Positions 27,901-37,459 of a stretch of DNA of 64,000 nucleotides are shown piece after piece; the stretch's first letter is position 1; the number at the start of each line of letters is the position of its first letter. The notes beneath the pieces are model-generated. The model did no database searches and had not been told where the DNA came from. It saw nothing but the letters and a program-made list of their open reading frames with translations. The translations under genes and the position numbers were made by a program. This DNA is from Kitasatospora humi (GTDB lineage: Bacteria > Actinomycetota > Actinomycetes > Streptomycetales > Streptomycetaceae), in assembly GCF_020907985.1 (NCBI RefSeq), contig NZ_JAJJPA010000034.1, forward strand, positions 1-64,000, read 5' to 3'.

Positions 27901-28532
27901 TGGAGACCGGCTACCCGCACAACGACATCCTGTTCTCCCCCGACCGGGAGAAGCGGGCCACCGAGGTGCGCCGCCGGCTCGGCCTGCCGGAGGGCAAGAA
28001 GGTGGTGCTGTACGCGCCGACCTACCGGGAGGACCGCAGGCGCCCGCAGGGCGGCTACCAGGTCGACCTGCGCCTGGACGTCGCCGCGGCCCGGGAGGCG
28101 CTCGGTGAGGACCAGGTGCTGCTGGTCCGCCCGCACCACAACTGCTTCGGCCCGGTGCCGGAGGCCGGCAACGGCTACGTCTGGGACGTCTCGCGCTACC
28201 CCGACATGGCCGACCTGCTGCTGATCGCCGACGTGCTGGTGACCGACTACTCGGCCTCGGTGTTCGACTTCGTGAACACCGGCCGCCCGGTGCTGTTCTT
28301 CACCTACGACCTGGAGCACTACCGGGACAACCTGTGCGGCTTCACCTTCGACTTCGCCGAGCAGGCACCCGGTCCGCTGCTGCGCACCTCCCAGGAGGTG
28401 GTCGAGGCGCTGGGCCGGGTCGACGAGGTGGCGAAGGAGTACCGCGAGGCCTATGACCGGTTCCGGTCCGAGTACTGCGACCTGGACGACGGCCACGCCG
28501 CCGCCCGGGTGGTGGACGGCCTGCTCGGCTGA
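24969..28532 (+). CDS. Bifunctional GT2 glycosyltransferase / CDP-glycerol glycerophosphotransferase (TagF-like)
   Basis: A 1187-residue wall-polymer enzyme. Residues 1-220 form a GT2 domain (LSVVVPIYNVERYL, DDGSKDGS, metal-binding DSDD near 94-97). The middle (about 430-790) is beta-rich with TagF-type accessory repeats. The C-terminal third is a CDP-glycerol:poly(glycerophosphate) transferase domain with GSPLKRIG near 922, YAPTYR near 1014, RPHHN, and TDYSASVFDF near 1091. Together they could build or decorate a teichoic-acid-like poly(polyol phosphate). ATG 24969 (MAPRLSVVVP) is preferred over a GTG at 24903 because the GT2 fold begins there. A strong terminator follows, then the convergent Stealth gene. 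Confidence 0.92.
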   Translation: MAPRLSVVVPIYNVERYLQECLESIAAQTMGDLECIMVDDGSKDGSAAIAEAFAARDSRFRLVRKQNAGLGAARNTGLLHLTEGTEFLAFVDSDDTLPPSAYELMISTLDKTGSDFCTGNVLRFRAVGYYQSGGHAKPFRETVLKTHITERPELVTDRTAWNKVYRRSFWDRAGLLYPEGILYEDAPVSVPHHYMAKRVDVLADPIYHWREREVGEMSITQMRTNPKGLIDRVTSMELVRAWLGKQPEPKYRDYLHSYDENNLVEEIPMFFWSVVDGEQDYRDAYVQCVGRLLRAIGPEHVKKLRAPLRLKYYLTLQGRIDEFVEQMRFESESNGAAPARGLLRPYADYPFLRGGRKSVPADVLRLDNALVMRSRVYESSWEGGKLKLTGHAFPEHLGAEGKHDLVKMIVLREAKGKRFVTFSTKTMYSPEATASSPHDLYSCDWSGFSVLIDPAKLKKHGQWQDGTWRVLVAGAGKAGVYKGRVCGGWADSAQSYPIHWVDATTRVVPRLKDGFLHLVVERLRAAVGSIKAGDGAIELTGAVRSASELAGMRLQLHHTESGIKVDFPVEFGTPAGRPVPFTARIPLTSLAEVRDRWQNLDPAAEERTSDHWDAGLLLANGDVLKLMVDDRVPLDHLDLPLNPEAPLGTARTLVSKPTETGHLQFVDQLVQPVVTGLTAADEDGFTLSGRFPLPGEHRYDLVLRHNWREEEFLHPLVVEDGRFEVRLPAVPLGAHTGRVPLLKGTWDLFFRPVGGDPDVTWPNVLVGLEAHDRLPMRIRSRGKEVALERRFFDILSLESHSNLGPHERSGYRQRLLRKEIYPAGQQKPLRDAVVYNVAGGGQYAGSPRAIHEELVRRGLPLEHLWTVDDGQAELPQSARALRQWSPEWFEALATAKYVVTSAQLPDFVTSRPGQVVLQTWVGSPLKRIGHDFEKIWFIDSNYLKHLDREVPNWTKLVSGASFASPVLRRAFGFKGELLETGYPHNDILFSPDREKRATEVRRRLGLPEGKKVVLYAPTYREDRRRPQGGYQVDLRLDVAAAREALGEDQVLLVRPHHNCFGPVPEAGNGYVWDVSRYPDMADLLLIADVLVTDYSASVFDFVNTGRPVLFFTYDLEHYRDNLCGFTFDFAEQAPGPLLRTSQEVVEALGRVDEVAKEYREAYDRFRSEYCDLDDGHAAARVVDGLLG

Positions 28533-28550
28533 CCGGTCGCGGACGGCAGT

Positions 28551-28589
28551 GAGCCCGTGGGGCCCGCGATGTGCGGGCCCCACGGGCTC
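28551..28589. terminator. 17-bp perfect hairpin between convergent wall-polymer genes
   Basis: GAGCCCGTGGGGCCCGC (28551-28567) and its exact complement (28573-28589) with loop GATGT, placed between the TagF-like stop and the Stealth stop. Confidence 0.85.
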
Positions 28590-28605
28590 GGTCGTGCCCG
28601 GCCGG

Positions 28606-30585
28606 TCAGACCGTCTGGTGCTCCGCCTCGGCCGGCTCGGCCGACTCCTCGGCAGCCTCCTGCTCCGGCTCGGCCGACTCCTCGGCAGCCTCCTGCTCCG
28701 GCTCGGCCACGACCAGCGGGACGCGCGCGGCCGGCACCGGCGGGGTGCGCTCAAGCGGGCCGCTCACCGGGAAGTAGTCCTGGAGGAAGACGGTGACCTG
28801 CCGGTCCTGCTCCTCGGGCGGCACTCCGTCCAGATCACCGTCGTTGAGGCAGAAGCTGTCCGTGTCGCGCCACCGCAGCAGCTCCGGCAGCCGCTCCAGC
28901 TCGGAGTACCGGTCGACGTCCAGGTAGCGGTGGTCGAGCCGGCCCCAGGCGACGCGGCCGGTCAGGTAGCCGTGGCCGACCGCCAGGGTGATCGGTGCCA
29001 CGTCCGAGCGGGAGCGGAACGGCGAGCGTGCGGTGGCGGCCAGCTCGGTCGCGAAGAGCTCGGCGCAGTCGGTCAGCAGCGAGCGGGTCAGCGGGTACGG
29101 GGTGTGGCTGAGCACCTGGCTGGTCTCCCGGCCGTGCTCGCGCCGGATCAGCGCCCGGGTGTTCTTCTGCGGTGCGACGTACTCGTCGTCGTCCGCCGTC
29201 ACCGGGCCGGGCGGGATCACCCGTGAGTCGAGGTTGACCAGCGGCACGCCGTTGCCCTGGAAGAACTGCTCCGGCCGGACCGGTCGACCGAGGAACATGT
29301 CGTCATTGAAATAGAGGAAATGTTCGGTGAGGTCCGGAATTCGATGGATCTGGGTCTCGATGGCGTGCGAGTTGAATACCGGCAATATCGTCGTATCGGC
29401 GAACAACTGCTGGTGGGCGACCACGGTGACGTCCGGGTGCTCGGTCGCCAGCCAGTCGGGGCACTGACCGTCCGTCACCAGGTGGATCCGGCGGATCCAC
29501 GGCGCGTACATCGCGATCGACCGCAGGCAGTAACGCAGCTCGTCCCGGTTGCGGAAGCGTTCGACGCCGTCCCCGGTGGCCGGGCGGACGGACATCGCGG
29601 CCAGCCGCTCCGCCCGGCGCTCCCGCCAGGCCGGATCGGTGTCGTCGACCCAGGTGATCACGGCGTCCACCGGGAAGGTCACGTCGTCCAGCCGCGGCTG
29701 GACGAAGGCCTGCGGCACCGGGTAGTCGCTGCCGCCGATCCGCGCCACCGCGTCGGCCTCCAACGACGGCACCCACCAGCCGAACGGCGGCTCGTGGATC
29801 GCCGCGACCCCGCCACGGCCGTCTCCGTCGGCATCCCAGAAGTCCAGGTCGCAGCCGTGCTCGGCGCCGTAGACCAGGGTCCCGCCACTGGTCGTCACCG
29901 GCCGGTAGATCCGCACGCCCTTGACCCGCACCCGGGGCTCGGCCGGCTCGTCGTCCGGCGCCTGCCCGGCCTGGTCGTCGGCGGTCTCCGCGGCGGCCCG
30001 TTCGTCCGACGGTCCGTCGGACTGCCGGTCCGAGGGCTCCCCGGGCAGCCCGTCGGGCCACTCCAGGGCGGCGACGGCGGCCGGCAGCTCCTCGGCCAGC
30101 ACCGAACCGAGCGTCACGTCGTGGCCCAGCAGGTCCGCGTAGACCGGCAGCCCCTCGAACGCCTCGGCGCAGGCGGCCAGCACCGCCTCCCGCTGGCCGG
30201 GCGCGATCGCCACCCACTGGCGGGTCCACCGGCCGCCGATCGGAGCGAACCGCACCCCGGCCCCGGTCAGCAGCCGAGCGACCTCGGTGAAGTTGCGCAG
30301 GTAGGCGTCACCGGACAGCAGGTCGTCCCGCACTTCGGCCAACCGGCCCTTGGCGCGCACCAGTTGGGGCGATGCCTGGAGCAGCTGCGCCTCCCGGGCG
30401 GCACGCAGCTCCTCGGGTGTGGGCGGCGCCGGCTCGGGCTCGGGCGCCGCTTCGGGCACCGCCACGTGCTCCGATTCCGGGGCGGTCCGCTGCCTGGGTA
30501 CGATTACGGTCGGTAGCAAACCGACCCGTCGAACCCGGCGGGCCACAGCACGCAGTAGCTGCCGGGCCGTACGGGGACAGCGCAT
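28606..30585 (-). CDS. Stealth-family sugar-phosphate transferase
   Basis: Stealth proteins transfer hexose-1-phosphate in capsule or wall polysaccharide synthesis; the family includes human GNPTAB. Length 659 residues. The N-terminal 250 residues form a non-catalytic region with a charged Asp/Glu/Ala linker. The four conserved regions follow: CR1 DAVITWVDDTDPAW near 310, CR2 FRNRDELRYCLRSI to LYFNDDMFLG, CR3 around SHTPYPLTRSLL, and CR4 SFCLND. The C-terminus carries an acidic 11-residue repeat. Two adjacent ATGs exist; ATG 30585 has GGAG at 5-nt spacing. Convergent with the TagF-like gene, so both may act on the same polymer. A stretch inside CR2 uses many rare codons. Confidence 0.9.
   Translation of the reverse strand: MRCPRTARQLLRAVARRVRRVGLLPTVIVPRQRTAPESEHVAVPEAAPEPEPAPPTPEELRAAREAQLLQASPQLVRAKGRLAEVRDDLLSGDAYLRNFTEVARLLTGAGVRFAPIGGRWTRQWVAIAPGQREAVLAACAEAFEGLPVYADLLGHDVTLGSVLAEELPAAVAALEWPDGLPGEPSDRQSDGPSDERAAAETADDQAGQAPDDEPAEPRVRVKGVRIYRPVTTSGGTLVYGAEHGCDLDFWDADGDGRGGVAAIHEPPFGWWVPSLEADAVARIGGSDYPVPQAFVQPRLDDVTFPVDAVITWVDDTDPAWRERRAERLAAMSVRPATGDGVERFRNRDELRYCLRSIAMYAPWIRRIHLVTDGQCPDWLATEHPDVTVVAHQQLFADTTILPVFNSHAIETQIHRIPDLTEHFLYFNDDMFLGRPVRPEQFFQGNGVPLVNLDSRVIPPGPVTADDDEYVAPQKNTRALIRREHGRETSQVLSHTPYPLTRSLLTDCAELFATELAATARSPFRSRSDVAPITLAVGHGYLTGRVAWGRLDHRYLDVDRYSELERLPELLRWRDTDSFCLNDGDLDGVPPEEQDRQVTVFLQDYFPVSGPLERTPPVPAARVPLVVAEPEQEAAEESAEPEQEAAEESAEPAEAEHQTV
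28634..28707 (-). repeat. 33-bp repeat encoding an acidic tail
   Basis: A 33-bp unit beginning at 28634 and again at 28667, with a partial third copy, encodes EPEQEAAEESA twice at the C-terminus of the Stealth protein. Confidence 0.85.
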
Positions 30586-30755
30586 CATCACTCCAGGACG
30601 GTGTGCATTCTGGCCTACCAGGCCCCCCGTGGCCATTGAGGGCCGAGTATAACGTTCAGCACACGGCGCAGTGAATGGCTCAGTAATGAAAGTCCATGGC
30701 CTCGGGAATCCTGTGAGAACCCTGGGAATCGCTATTAACAGAATGGCGCGAGTAA

Positions 30756-31349
30756 TCAGTGTGCACCAAAGGCGTATCCGTGCCACGGCCGCCAGACCTC
30801 GTCCGCACCGAACCGGGACAGCGTGAAACCCGGCACCGTGAAGGCCGCGTGGAAGGTCCGGGCGTCGGCGAGCGCCTGGTCGAGCACCAGGTCCGGCAGG
30901 TTGTGCGCGACCGTCACGTGCGGGTGGTAGGGGAACGCCAGCTCCCGGGCGAGCGGGCCGGAACGGATCGCCGCCTCCAACTCCCGGCACTGCTGGGCGC
31001 CCTCCTCGACCCGGATGAAGACCACCGGGGAGACCGGGCGGAAGGTGTCGCTGCCGTGCAGCAGCATGCGGAACGGCCGCCGCGCGGCCGCCACCGCCGC
31101 GAGGTGCGCACGCACCTCGGGCAGCCGGTCGGCGGCCACCTCGGTCGGCGGCAGCAGCGTGACGTGGGTGGGTATCGCCCGGGCCTGCGGATCGCCGTGC
31201 CCGGCGCGGGCGTCCTGGATCGCGGAACCGAACGGCTCCGGAACGGTGACCGCCACCCCGATGGTCAGTGCGGAACCGGTGGCGCCGGCCGGTGACCGGT
31301 CGGCGCCGTCGGCAGGCCCGAGCGCCGCCATCAGCCCAGGCTCCCCCAT
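30756..31349 (-). CDS. 2'-5' RNA ligase-like 2H phosphoesterase
   Basis: A 197-residue 2H-superfamily protein. The two HxT-type motifs are HVTLLPP near residue 62 and HVTVAHN near 146, which form the symmetric active site of LigT/ThpR cyclic phosphodiesterases. The first 27 residues are extra. The in vivo substrate is unknown (possibly 2',3'-cyclic nucleotides or RNA ends). ATG 31349 directly abuts the trpS TAG stop, so translation is probably coupled to trpS. Confidence 0.85.
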   Translation of the reverse strand: MGEPGLMAALGPADGADRSPAGATGSALTIGVAVTVPEPFGSAIQDARAGHGDPQARAIPTHVTLLPPTEVAADRLPEVRAHLAAVAAARRPFRMLLHGSDTFRPVSPVVFIRVEEGAQQCRELEAAIRSGPLARELAFPYHPHVTVAHNLPDLVLDQALADARTFHAAFTVPGFTLSRFGADEVWRPWHGYAFGAH

Positions 31350-32420
<1,071 letters not shown>

Positions 32421-33746
32421 TCAGGACCCGATCCCGGCCGACCCGTCGGCGGGCGGCTGCGCCGCGGGCGGTGCGGTGACCCGGATCCGGGCGATCCTGC
32501 GGCCGTCCAGCCCGGCCACCGTGAGCAGCAGCCCGTTCGAGGTGCGCACCACGTCGCCGAGCTCCGGCAGCGCGCCCAGCTCGGCCACCACGAAGCCGGC
32601 CACCGTCTCGTACGGGCCCTCCGGGAGGGTGACCCCGGTCTCCTCGGTGAAGTCGGGAAGGTTGAGCAGGCCGTTGACCTCCATGCCGCCGCCGGCGAGG
32701 CGCCGGGTGGCGGTGGTCTCCTGGGCGTCGTACTCGTCCCGGATCTCCCCGATCACCTCCTCGACCAGGTCCTCCAGGGTGACGATCCCGGCGGTGCCGC
32801 CGTACTCGTCCACCACGATCGCCAGGTGGTGGCCCTCCCGGCGCATCTCGCTCATCGCCTCCAGCACCTTCTTGGTGGCCGGCAGCAGCTTCACCGGGCG
32901 GGCGATCTCGCGCACCCGCAGCGCCTGCTCACCGCGCGCCCGGTACAGGTCGCGGACGTGCACGAAGCCGACCACCGAGTCGTAGGAGCCGTCCACCACC
33001 GGGTAGCGGGAGTGCGGCGAGGTGCTGGTCTCCTCCCGGACCTCGGTGAGCGGCTGGTCGGCGTCGAGGAACGTCACCTCGGTGCGCGGCACCATCACCT
33101 CGCGCAGCTGGCGCTCCCCGGCCGCGAACACGTCGGCGATCAACGCCCGCTCGTCGCTGCCCAGTTCGGTGTTGGCCGCGACCAGGCCGCGCAGCTCCTC
33201 GGAACTCATGCTGCCGCGCCCGGCCTTGGGGTCGCCGCCGAGCAGCCGGACCATCAGGTTGGTGGAGCGGCCGAGCAGCCAGATCACCGGCCGCAGCACC
33301 ACCGACATCACGTCGACCACCGGCGCGGCCAGCAGCGCGAGCGACTCGGCGCGCTGCAGGCCGATCCGCTTGGGCGTCAACTCGCCCAGCACGAGCGAGA
33401 TGTAGGAGATCAGCAGGGTCAGCCCGACCAGCGCCACCGGGTCCGCGACCTCCTTGGACAGACCCATCCGCACGAACACCGGGGAGAGTTTGCCGGCCAG
33501 CGTGTCGGCGCCGAACGCCGCCGACAGGAACCCCATGCAGGTCACCCCGACCTGCACCGCGGCCAGGAAGCGGTTGGGGTCGGCGGCCAGGTGGGCAGCC
33601 CGCGAGGCACGCTTGGTGCCGCGCTCGGCCAGGGCCCGGATCTGCCCCTCGCGCAGCGAGATCAGCGAGATCTCGGCGATGTTGAACAGGCCGCCCAGCA
33701 CGATGAAGACCAGGACGAGAGCCGCGTCCTGGAGGGTTTCGGTCAC
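32421..33746 (-). CDS. CNNM/CorC-type transporter-associated protein (hemolysin family, DUF21-CBS-CorC)
   Basis: A 441-residue membrane protein. The order is a DUF21 transmembrane domain (residues 1-185, four hydrophobic segments, NIAEISLISL), a CBS pair (about 205-330, VMVPRTEVTFLD and VDEYGGTAGIVTLEDLVEEV) and a CorC_HlyC domain (about 345-425). Homologues act in magnesium or cobalt efflux; the hemolysin name is historical. It starts at GTG 33746 and is 21 bp upstream of trpS on the same strand, so it may be co-transcribed with it. Confidence 0.9.
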   Translation of the reverse strand: MTETLQDAALVLVFIVLGGLFNIAEISLISLREGQIRALAERGTKRASRAAHLAADPNRFLAAVQVGVTCMGFLSAAFGADTLAGKLSPVFVRMGLSKEVADPVALVGLTLLISYISLVLGELTPKRIGLQRAESLALLAAPVVDVMSVVLRPVIWLLGRSTNLMVRLLGGDPKAGRGSMSSEELRGLVAANTELGSDERALIADVFAAGERQLREVMVPRTEVTFLDADQPLTEVREETSTSPHSRYPVVDGSYDSVVGFVHVRDLYRARGEQALRVREIARPVKLLPATKKVLEAMSEMRREGHHLAIVVDEYGGTAGIVTLEDLVEEVIGEIRDEYDAQETTATRRLAGGGMEVNGLLNLPDFTEETGVTLPEGPYETVAGFVVAELGALPELGDVVRTSNGLLLTVAGLDGRRIARIRVTAPPAAQPPADGSAGIGS

Positions 33747-33778
33747 GGTCGGCCAGTGTAAACGGCCCGCTGGGACGG

Positions 33779-33820
33779 CCGAGGGCCCGGCGCTCCGGGT
33801 GGGGAGCGCCGGGCCCTCGG
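33779..33820 (-). terminator. 18-bp perfect hairpin after mdh
   Basis: CCGAGGGCCCGGCGCTCC (33779-33796) and its exact complement (33803-33820) around loop GGGTGG, 11 nt past the mdh stop on the minus strand. Confidence 0.85.
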
Positions 33821-33831
33821 GCGGCGTCGGC

Positions 33832-34917
<1,086 letters not shown>

Positions 34918-35018
34918 TTATCGCAAGGCCGGCCGACGGCGGTGCTTGGCGGCGTGGCTGGTGCGTCACAACCCGCCGTACGCGACGACGGACCGTTCGC
35001 CCCCGCCCGCCGCCGCTG

Positions 35019-35432
35019 TCACCGCTTGCCGCCGATCCACCGGCCGAGGTCGTCCAGCGCGGGCAGCCGCAGCCACGGGTTCTGCGGGGCCATCAGGGCC
35101 AGCAGCAGGATCACCAGGCCGAAGAAGAGCAGCACCGCCACATCGGTGAACCGGCTGCGCACCGCGAGCAGGCCGACCTCCGGCACCAGCAGTCGCAGGC
35201 CGGCGCCGAGCACGAACCCGGCGCCCACCACCAGCAGGCCGTAGCGGAAGTCCGCCGCCCAGGTGATCAGCAGGCCGGCGCCGACCACGGCGGTCACCAG
35301 CGTCACCGGCCACTGCCGGATCGGCAGCGGGTGGCCGCGGTCCAGCGCCGCGCGGGATCCCTCGGGCGGGAGCGTCCCGGTGGTGGCGGACGGCCGCCGG
35401 CGGGTGGACCTGCTCGTTCGTACCGCGCTCAT
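35019..35432 (-). CDS. DUF3017 membrane protein
   Basis: A 137-residue protein with a basic N-terminal 45 residues and three predicted helices: WPVTLVTAVVGAGLLITWA, YGLLVVGAGFVLGAGLRLL, and FTDVAVLLFFGLVILLLAL. The LLAVRSR block between the last two is typical of actinobacterial DUF3017, often found near folD or mdh. Function unknown. ATG 35432 (MSAVRTSR) has GGAAGAG upstream; the longer frame to 35582 is not favoured. Confidence 0.8.
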   Translation of the reverse strand: MSAVRTSRSTRRRPSATTGTLPPEGSRAALDRGHPLPIRQWPVTLVTAVVGAGLLITWAADFRYGLLVVGAGFVLGAGLRLLVPEVGLLAVRSRFTDVAVLLFFGLVILLLALMAPQNPWLRLPALDDLGRWIGGKR

Positions 35433-35670
35433 CTGCTCTTCCCTGCTGCGCTGGCCTGGCCGTCGAGAGTATGGGCAGTCATGGCCCCATCCTCCCGGAT
35501 CATCGGGGCTGCTCCGGATCCACGCGCGTAGCATAAGCCCCGATCGAAACGGAACGTGTTGACCCGGTTGCGGTTGCGCCACAGTTGCGTCCGCACCGCG
35601 TCAATCTGCTGGACACCGCCGTTCCTGCGATCGACCATAGGCGCTAGCACTGACCAGGGGGGAAGAGACC

Positions 35671-35703
35671 GTGAGCGATCCGTACCAGCAGCAAAGCCCG
35701 TGA
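35671..35703 (+). CDS. Ten-codon micro-ORF overlapping the DUF2752 start
   Basis: GTG 35671 opens a frame reading MSDPYQQQSP and ends at a TGA overlapping the next gene's GTG (GTGA). GGAAGAG stands at proper spacing before it, whereas the DUF2752 GTG has none. It resembles the Pro/Gln/Tyr N-termini of the two RDD proteins downstream. It may be a translational leader, or the N-terminus of the DUF2752 protein split off by a one-base change. Confidence 0.45.
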   Translation: MSDPYQQQSP

Positions 35704-36110
35704 CCGCGCCGGTCCAGACCGCCCGGCCCGCGCCGGGGCCGCTCCGCGTCCGTCTCGCCCGCACCGCGCTGCGCTGCCTGCTGGCCGCCACCGCGGCCGT
35801 CGGGGTCGCTGTCCTGCACGACGTGCACGACCCCGGGGTGCTCTGCCCGTTGCGCCGCTTCACGGGGATCCCGTGCCCGGCCTGCGGCAGCACCACGGTC
35901 TTCATCGAGGCCGGCCACGCGCACTGGTCGGCCGCCCTGACGGCCAATCCGGTCACCGTGATCGCGGTGCTCGGGCTGCTCACCGCGCCGCTCGGCTCAG
36001 GCGCCCGCTGGTGGGCGCTGACGAGCCGTCGGCGCTCGGCGGTGATCGCCACCGCCCTGGTCGTCGCCTGGGTCTGGCAGCTCAATCGGCTGGGCGTCCA
36101 CCTGTCATGA
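35700..36110 (+). CDS. DUF2752 membrane protein
   Basis: A 136-residue protein with three hydrophobic segments. The family signature is present: CPLRRFTGIPCPACGST, then a short helix and WSAALTANP, giving two Cys-x-x-type sites. The function of DUF2752 is unknown; the Cys motif could bind metal or be redox active. The start is taken as GTG 35700, where the upstream micro-ORF stop overlaps. It is followed 73 bp later by the RDD protein genes. Confidence 0.8.
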   Translation: MTAPVQTARPAPGPLRVRLARTALRCLLAATAAVGVAVLHDVHDPGVLCPLRRFTGIPCPACGSTTVFIEAGHAHWSAALTANPVTVIAVLGLLTAPLGSGARWWALTSRRRSAVIATALVVAWVWQLNRLGVHLS

Positions 36111-36183
36111 CGCTCCGCTAGTGTCACCCGCTGTCCCACCGTCCCCGTACCACCGACGTGCACGTCTGCCCGGAGGCTTCACC

Positions 36184-36873
36184 GTGTCCTACCCGCCCGA
36201 CCCCAACAATCCCTACGGACAGCAGCAGCAGCCGTACGGCGTGCCGCAGCAGCCGTACGCGCAGCCTCCGGGCTACGGCTACCCGCAGCAGCAGGCGGCG
36301 CCGGCCTACGGCTATGCGCAGCCGCAACCGGCGTACGGCTACGCGCCGGTGCCGCCGCCGGTGCTGGCGGGCTGGGGCTCCCGGGTGGGTGCCTGGTTCA
36401 TCGACGCCCTGGTCACGGGACTGCCCGGGATGATCTGCTACTTCATCGGCGCCGCCATGGTCGTGACGTCCATCCACACCGCCACCAGCACCGGCGACTG
36501 CCCGACCTACGACCCGAGCGACCCGAACTCGGTGCCCTGCATCCCCACGTTCCACACCACCGCCTCCAGCGGGCTCAGCGGCGGCGGCCTGGCGATCATG
36601 GGCGTCGGCTGGCTGATCAGCCTCGGGCTGCTCATCTGGCAGCTGGTCAACGAGGGCAGCACCGGCCAGACCCTGGGCAAGAAGGCGCTCAACATCCGTC
36701 TGGTCCGCGAGCACGACGGCCGCACGCTGGGCTTCGGCATGGCGTTCGTCCGCAAGCTCGCGCACGTCCTGGACAGCTTCCTGTGCGGCCTGGGCTTCCT
36801 GTGGCCGCTCTGGGACGACAAGAGCCAGTGCTTCGCCGACAAGGTCACCAACAGCCTGGTGATCCGCGCCTGA
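36184..36873 (+). CDS. RDD family membrane protein with Gln/Pro/Tyr-rich N-terminus
   Basis: A 229-residue protein. The first 65 residues are low-complexity (YGQQQQPYG and YGYAQPQPAYGYA repeats) and the RDD domain follows, starting GWGSRVGAWFIDALV with the Arg and Asp that name the family. GQTLGKKALNIRLV is the central RDD block. Four membrane segments and an extracellular loop with two Cys (DCPTY, VPCIPT) are seen. GTG 36184 has GGAGG at 7 nt. The role is unknown; RDD proteins have been linked to Na+ or compatible-solute transport. Confidence 0.85.
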   Translation: MSYPPDPNNPYGQQQQPYGVPQQPYAQPPGYGYPQQQAAPAYGYAQPQPAYGYAPVPPPVLAGWGSRVGAWFIDALVTGLPGMICYFIGAAMVVTSIHTATSTGDCPTYDPSDPNSVPCIPTFHTTASSGLSGGGLAIMGVGWLISLGLLIWQLVNEGSTGQTLGKKALNIRLVREHDGRTLGFGMAFVRKLAHVLDSFLCGLGFLWPLWDDKSQCFADKVTNSLVIRA

Positions 36874-36952
36874 CCGCGCCCCACGTCTCCGGGGCCGCAC
36901 CGCCGGCGCCCGGCATCCGCACCATTCCACCGTTCATGCGCAGGGGAACACC

Positions 36953-37387
36953 ATGAGCAACCCGTACCAGCCGAACCTCGACCCCAATTACGTCTACACC
37001 CCGCAGCCCCCGGCCCCGGTGCTGGCCGGCTGGCCGCTGCGGTTCGCGTCCGGCCTGGTCGACCTCGTCATCACCGCGGTGCTGGCCGGGATCGCCAGCC
37101 TGGCCGGCCAGGCCCTCGGCTACGTGGTCGAGTTGATCGTCCTGGTCGTCTTCGGCTTCCTGGAGGGCACCCGCGGCCAGACCCCGGGCAAGATGGTGGT
37201 CGGGCTGCGCACCGTGAAGCTCGCCGACGGCACCGTGCTCGGCGCCGGCCTGGGCATAGGCCGGCGCATCCTGCACCTGCTGGACGCCATCGCCTGCTTC
37301 ATCGGCTACCTGTGGCCGCTGTGGGACGAGAAGCGGCAGACCTTCGCCGACAAGCTGGTCAGCAGCGTGGTCATCAAGGTCCAGTAA
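36953..37387 (+). CDS. RDD family membrane protein, short paralogue
   Basis: A 144-residue RDD protein with a 24-residue Pro/Tyr N-terminus (MSNPYQPNLDPNY) and three helices. The Arg/Asp block is WPLRFASGLVDLVI and the central block GQTPGKMVVGLRTVKL. The ends LWPLWDEKRQTFADKLV and LWPLWDDKSQCFADKVT of the two RDD proteins are nearly the same, indicating a tandem duplication. ATG 36953 follows GGGGA. An 18-bp hairpin ends the unit. Confidence 0.87.
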   Translation: MSNPYQPNLDPNYVYTPQPPAPVLAGWPLRFASGLVDLVITAVLAGIASLAGQALGYVVELIVLVVFGFLEGTRGQTPGKMVVGLRTVKLADGTVLGAGLGIGRRILHLLDAIACFIGYLWPLWDEKRQTFADKLVSSVVIKVQ

Positions 37388-37404
37388 GCGCGGGGCGGTT
37401 CAGC

Positions 37405-37443
37405 CCGAAGGGCCTCGGGATCGGCGATCCCGAGGCCCTTCGG
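37405..37443. terminator. 18-bp perfect hairpin between RDD and purH genes
   Basis: CCGAAGGGCCTCGGGATC (37405-37422) and its exact complement (37426-37443) around GGC, between the convergent RDD and purH stops. Confidence 0.88.
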
Positions 37444-37459
37444 TCCTCCTCGGGTCCGG

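Noticed and set aside
24651-28754. A 1367-codon frame antisense to the TagF-like gene
   Set aside because: Composition is typical of the antisense frame of high-GC genes, with no recognisable domains.
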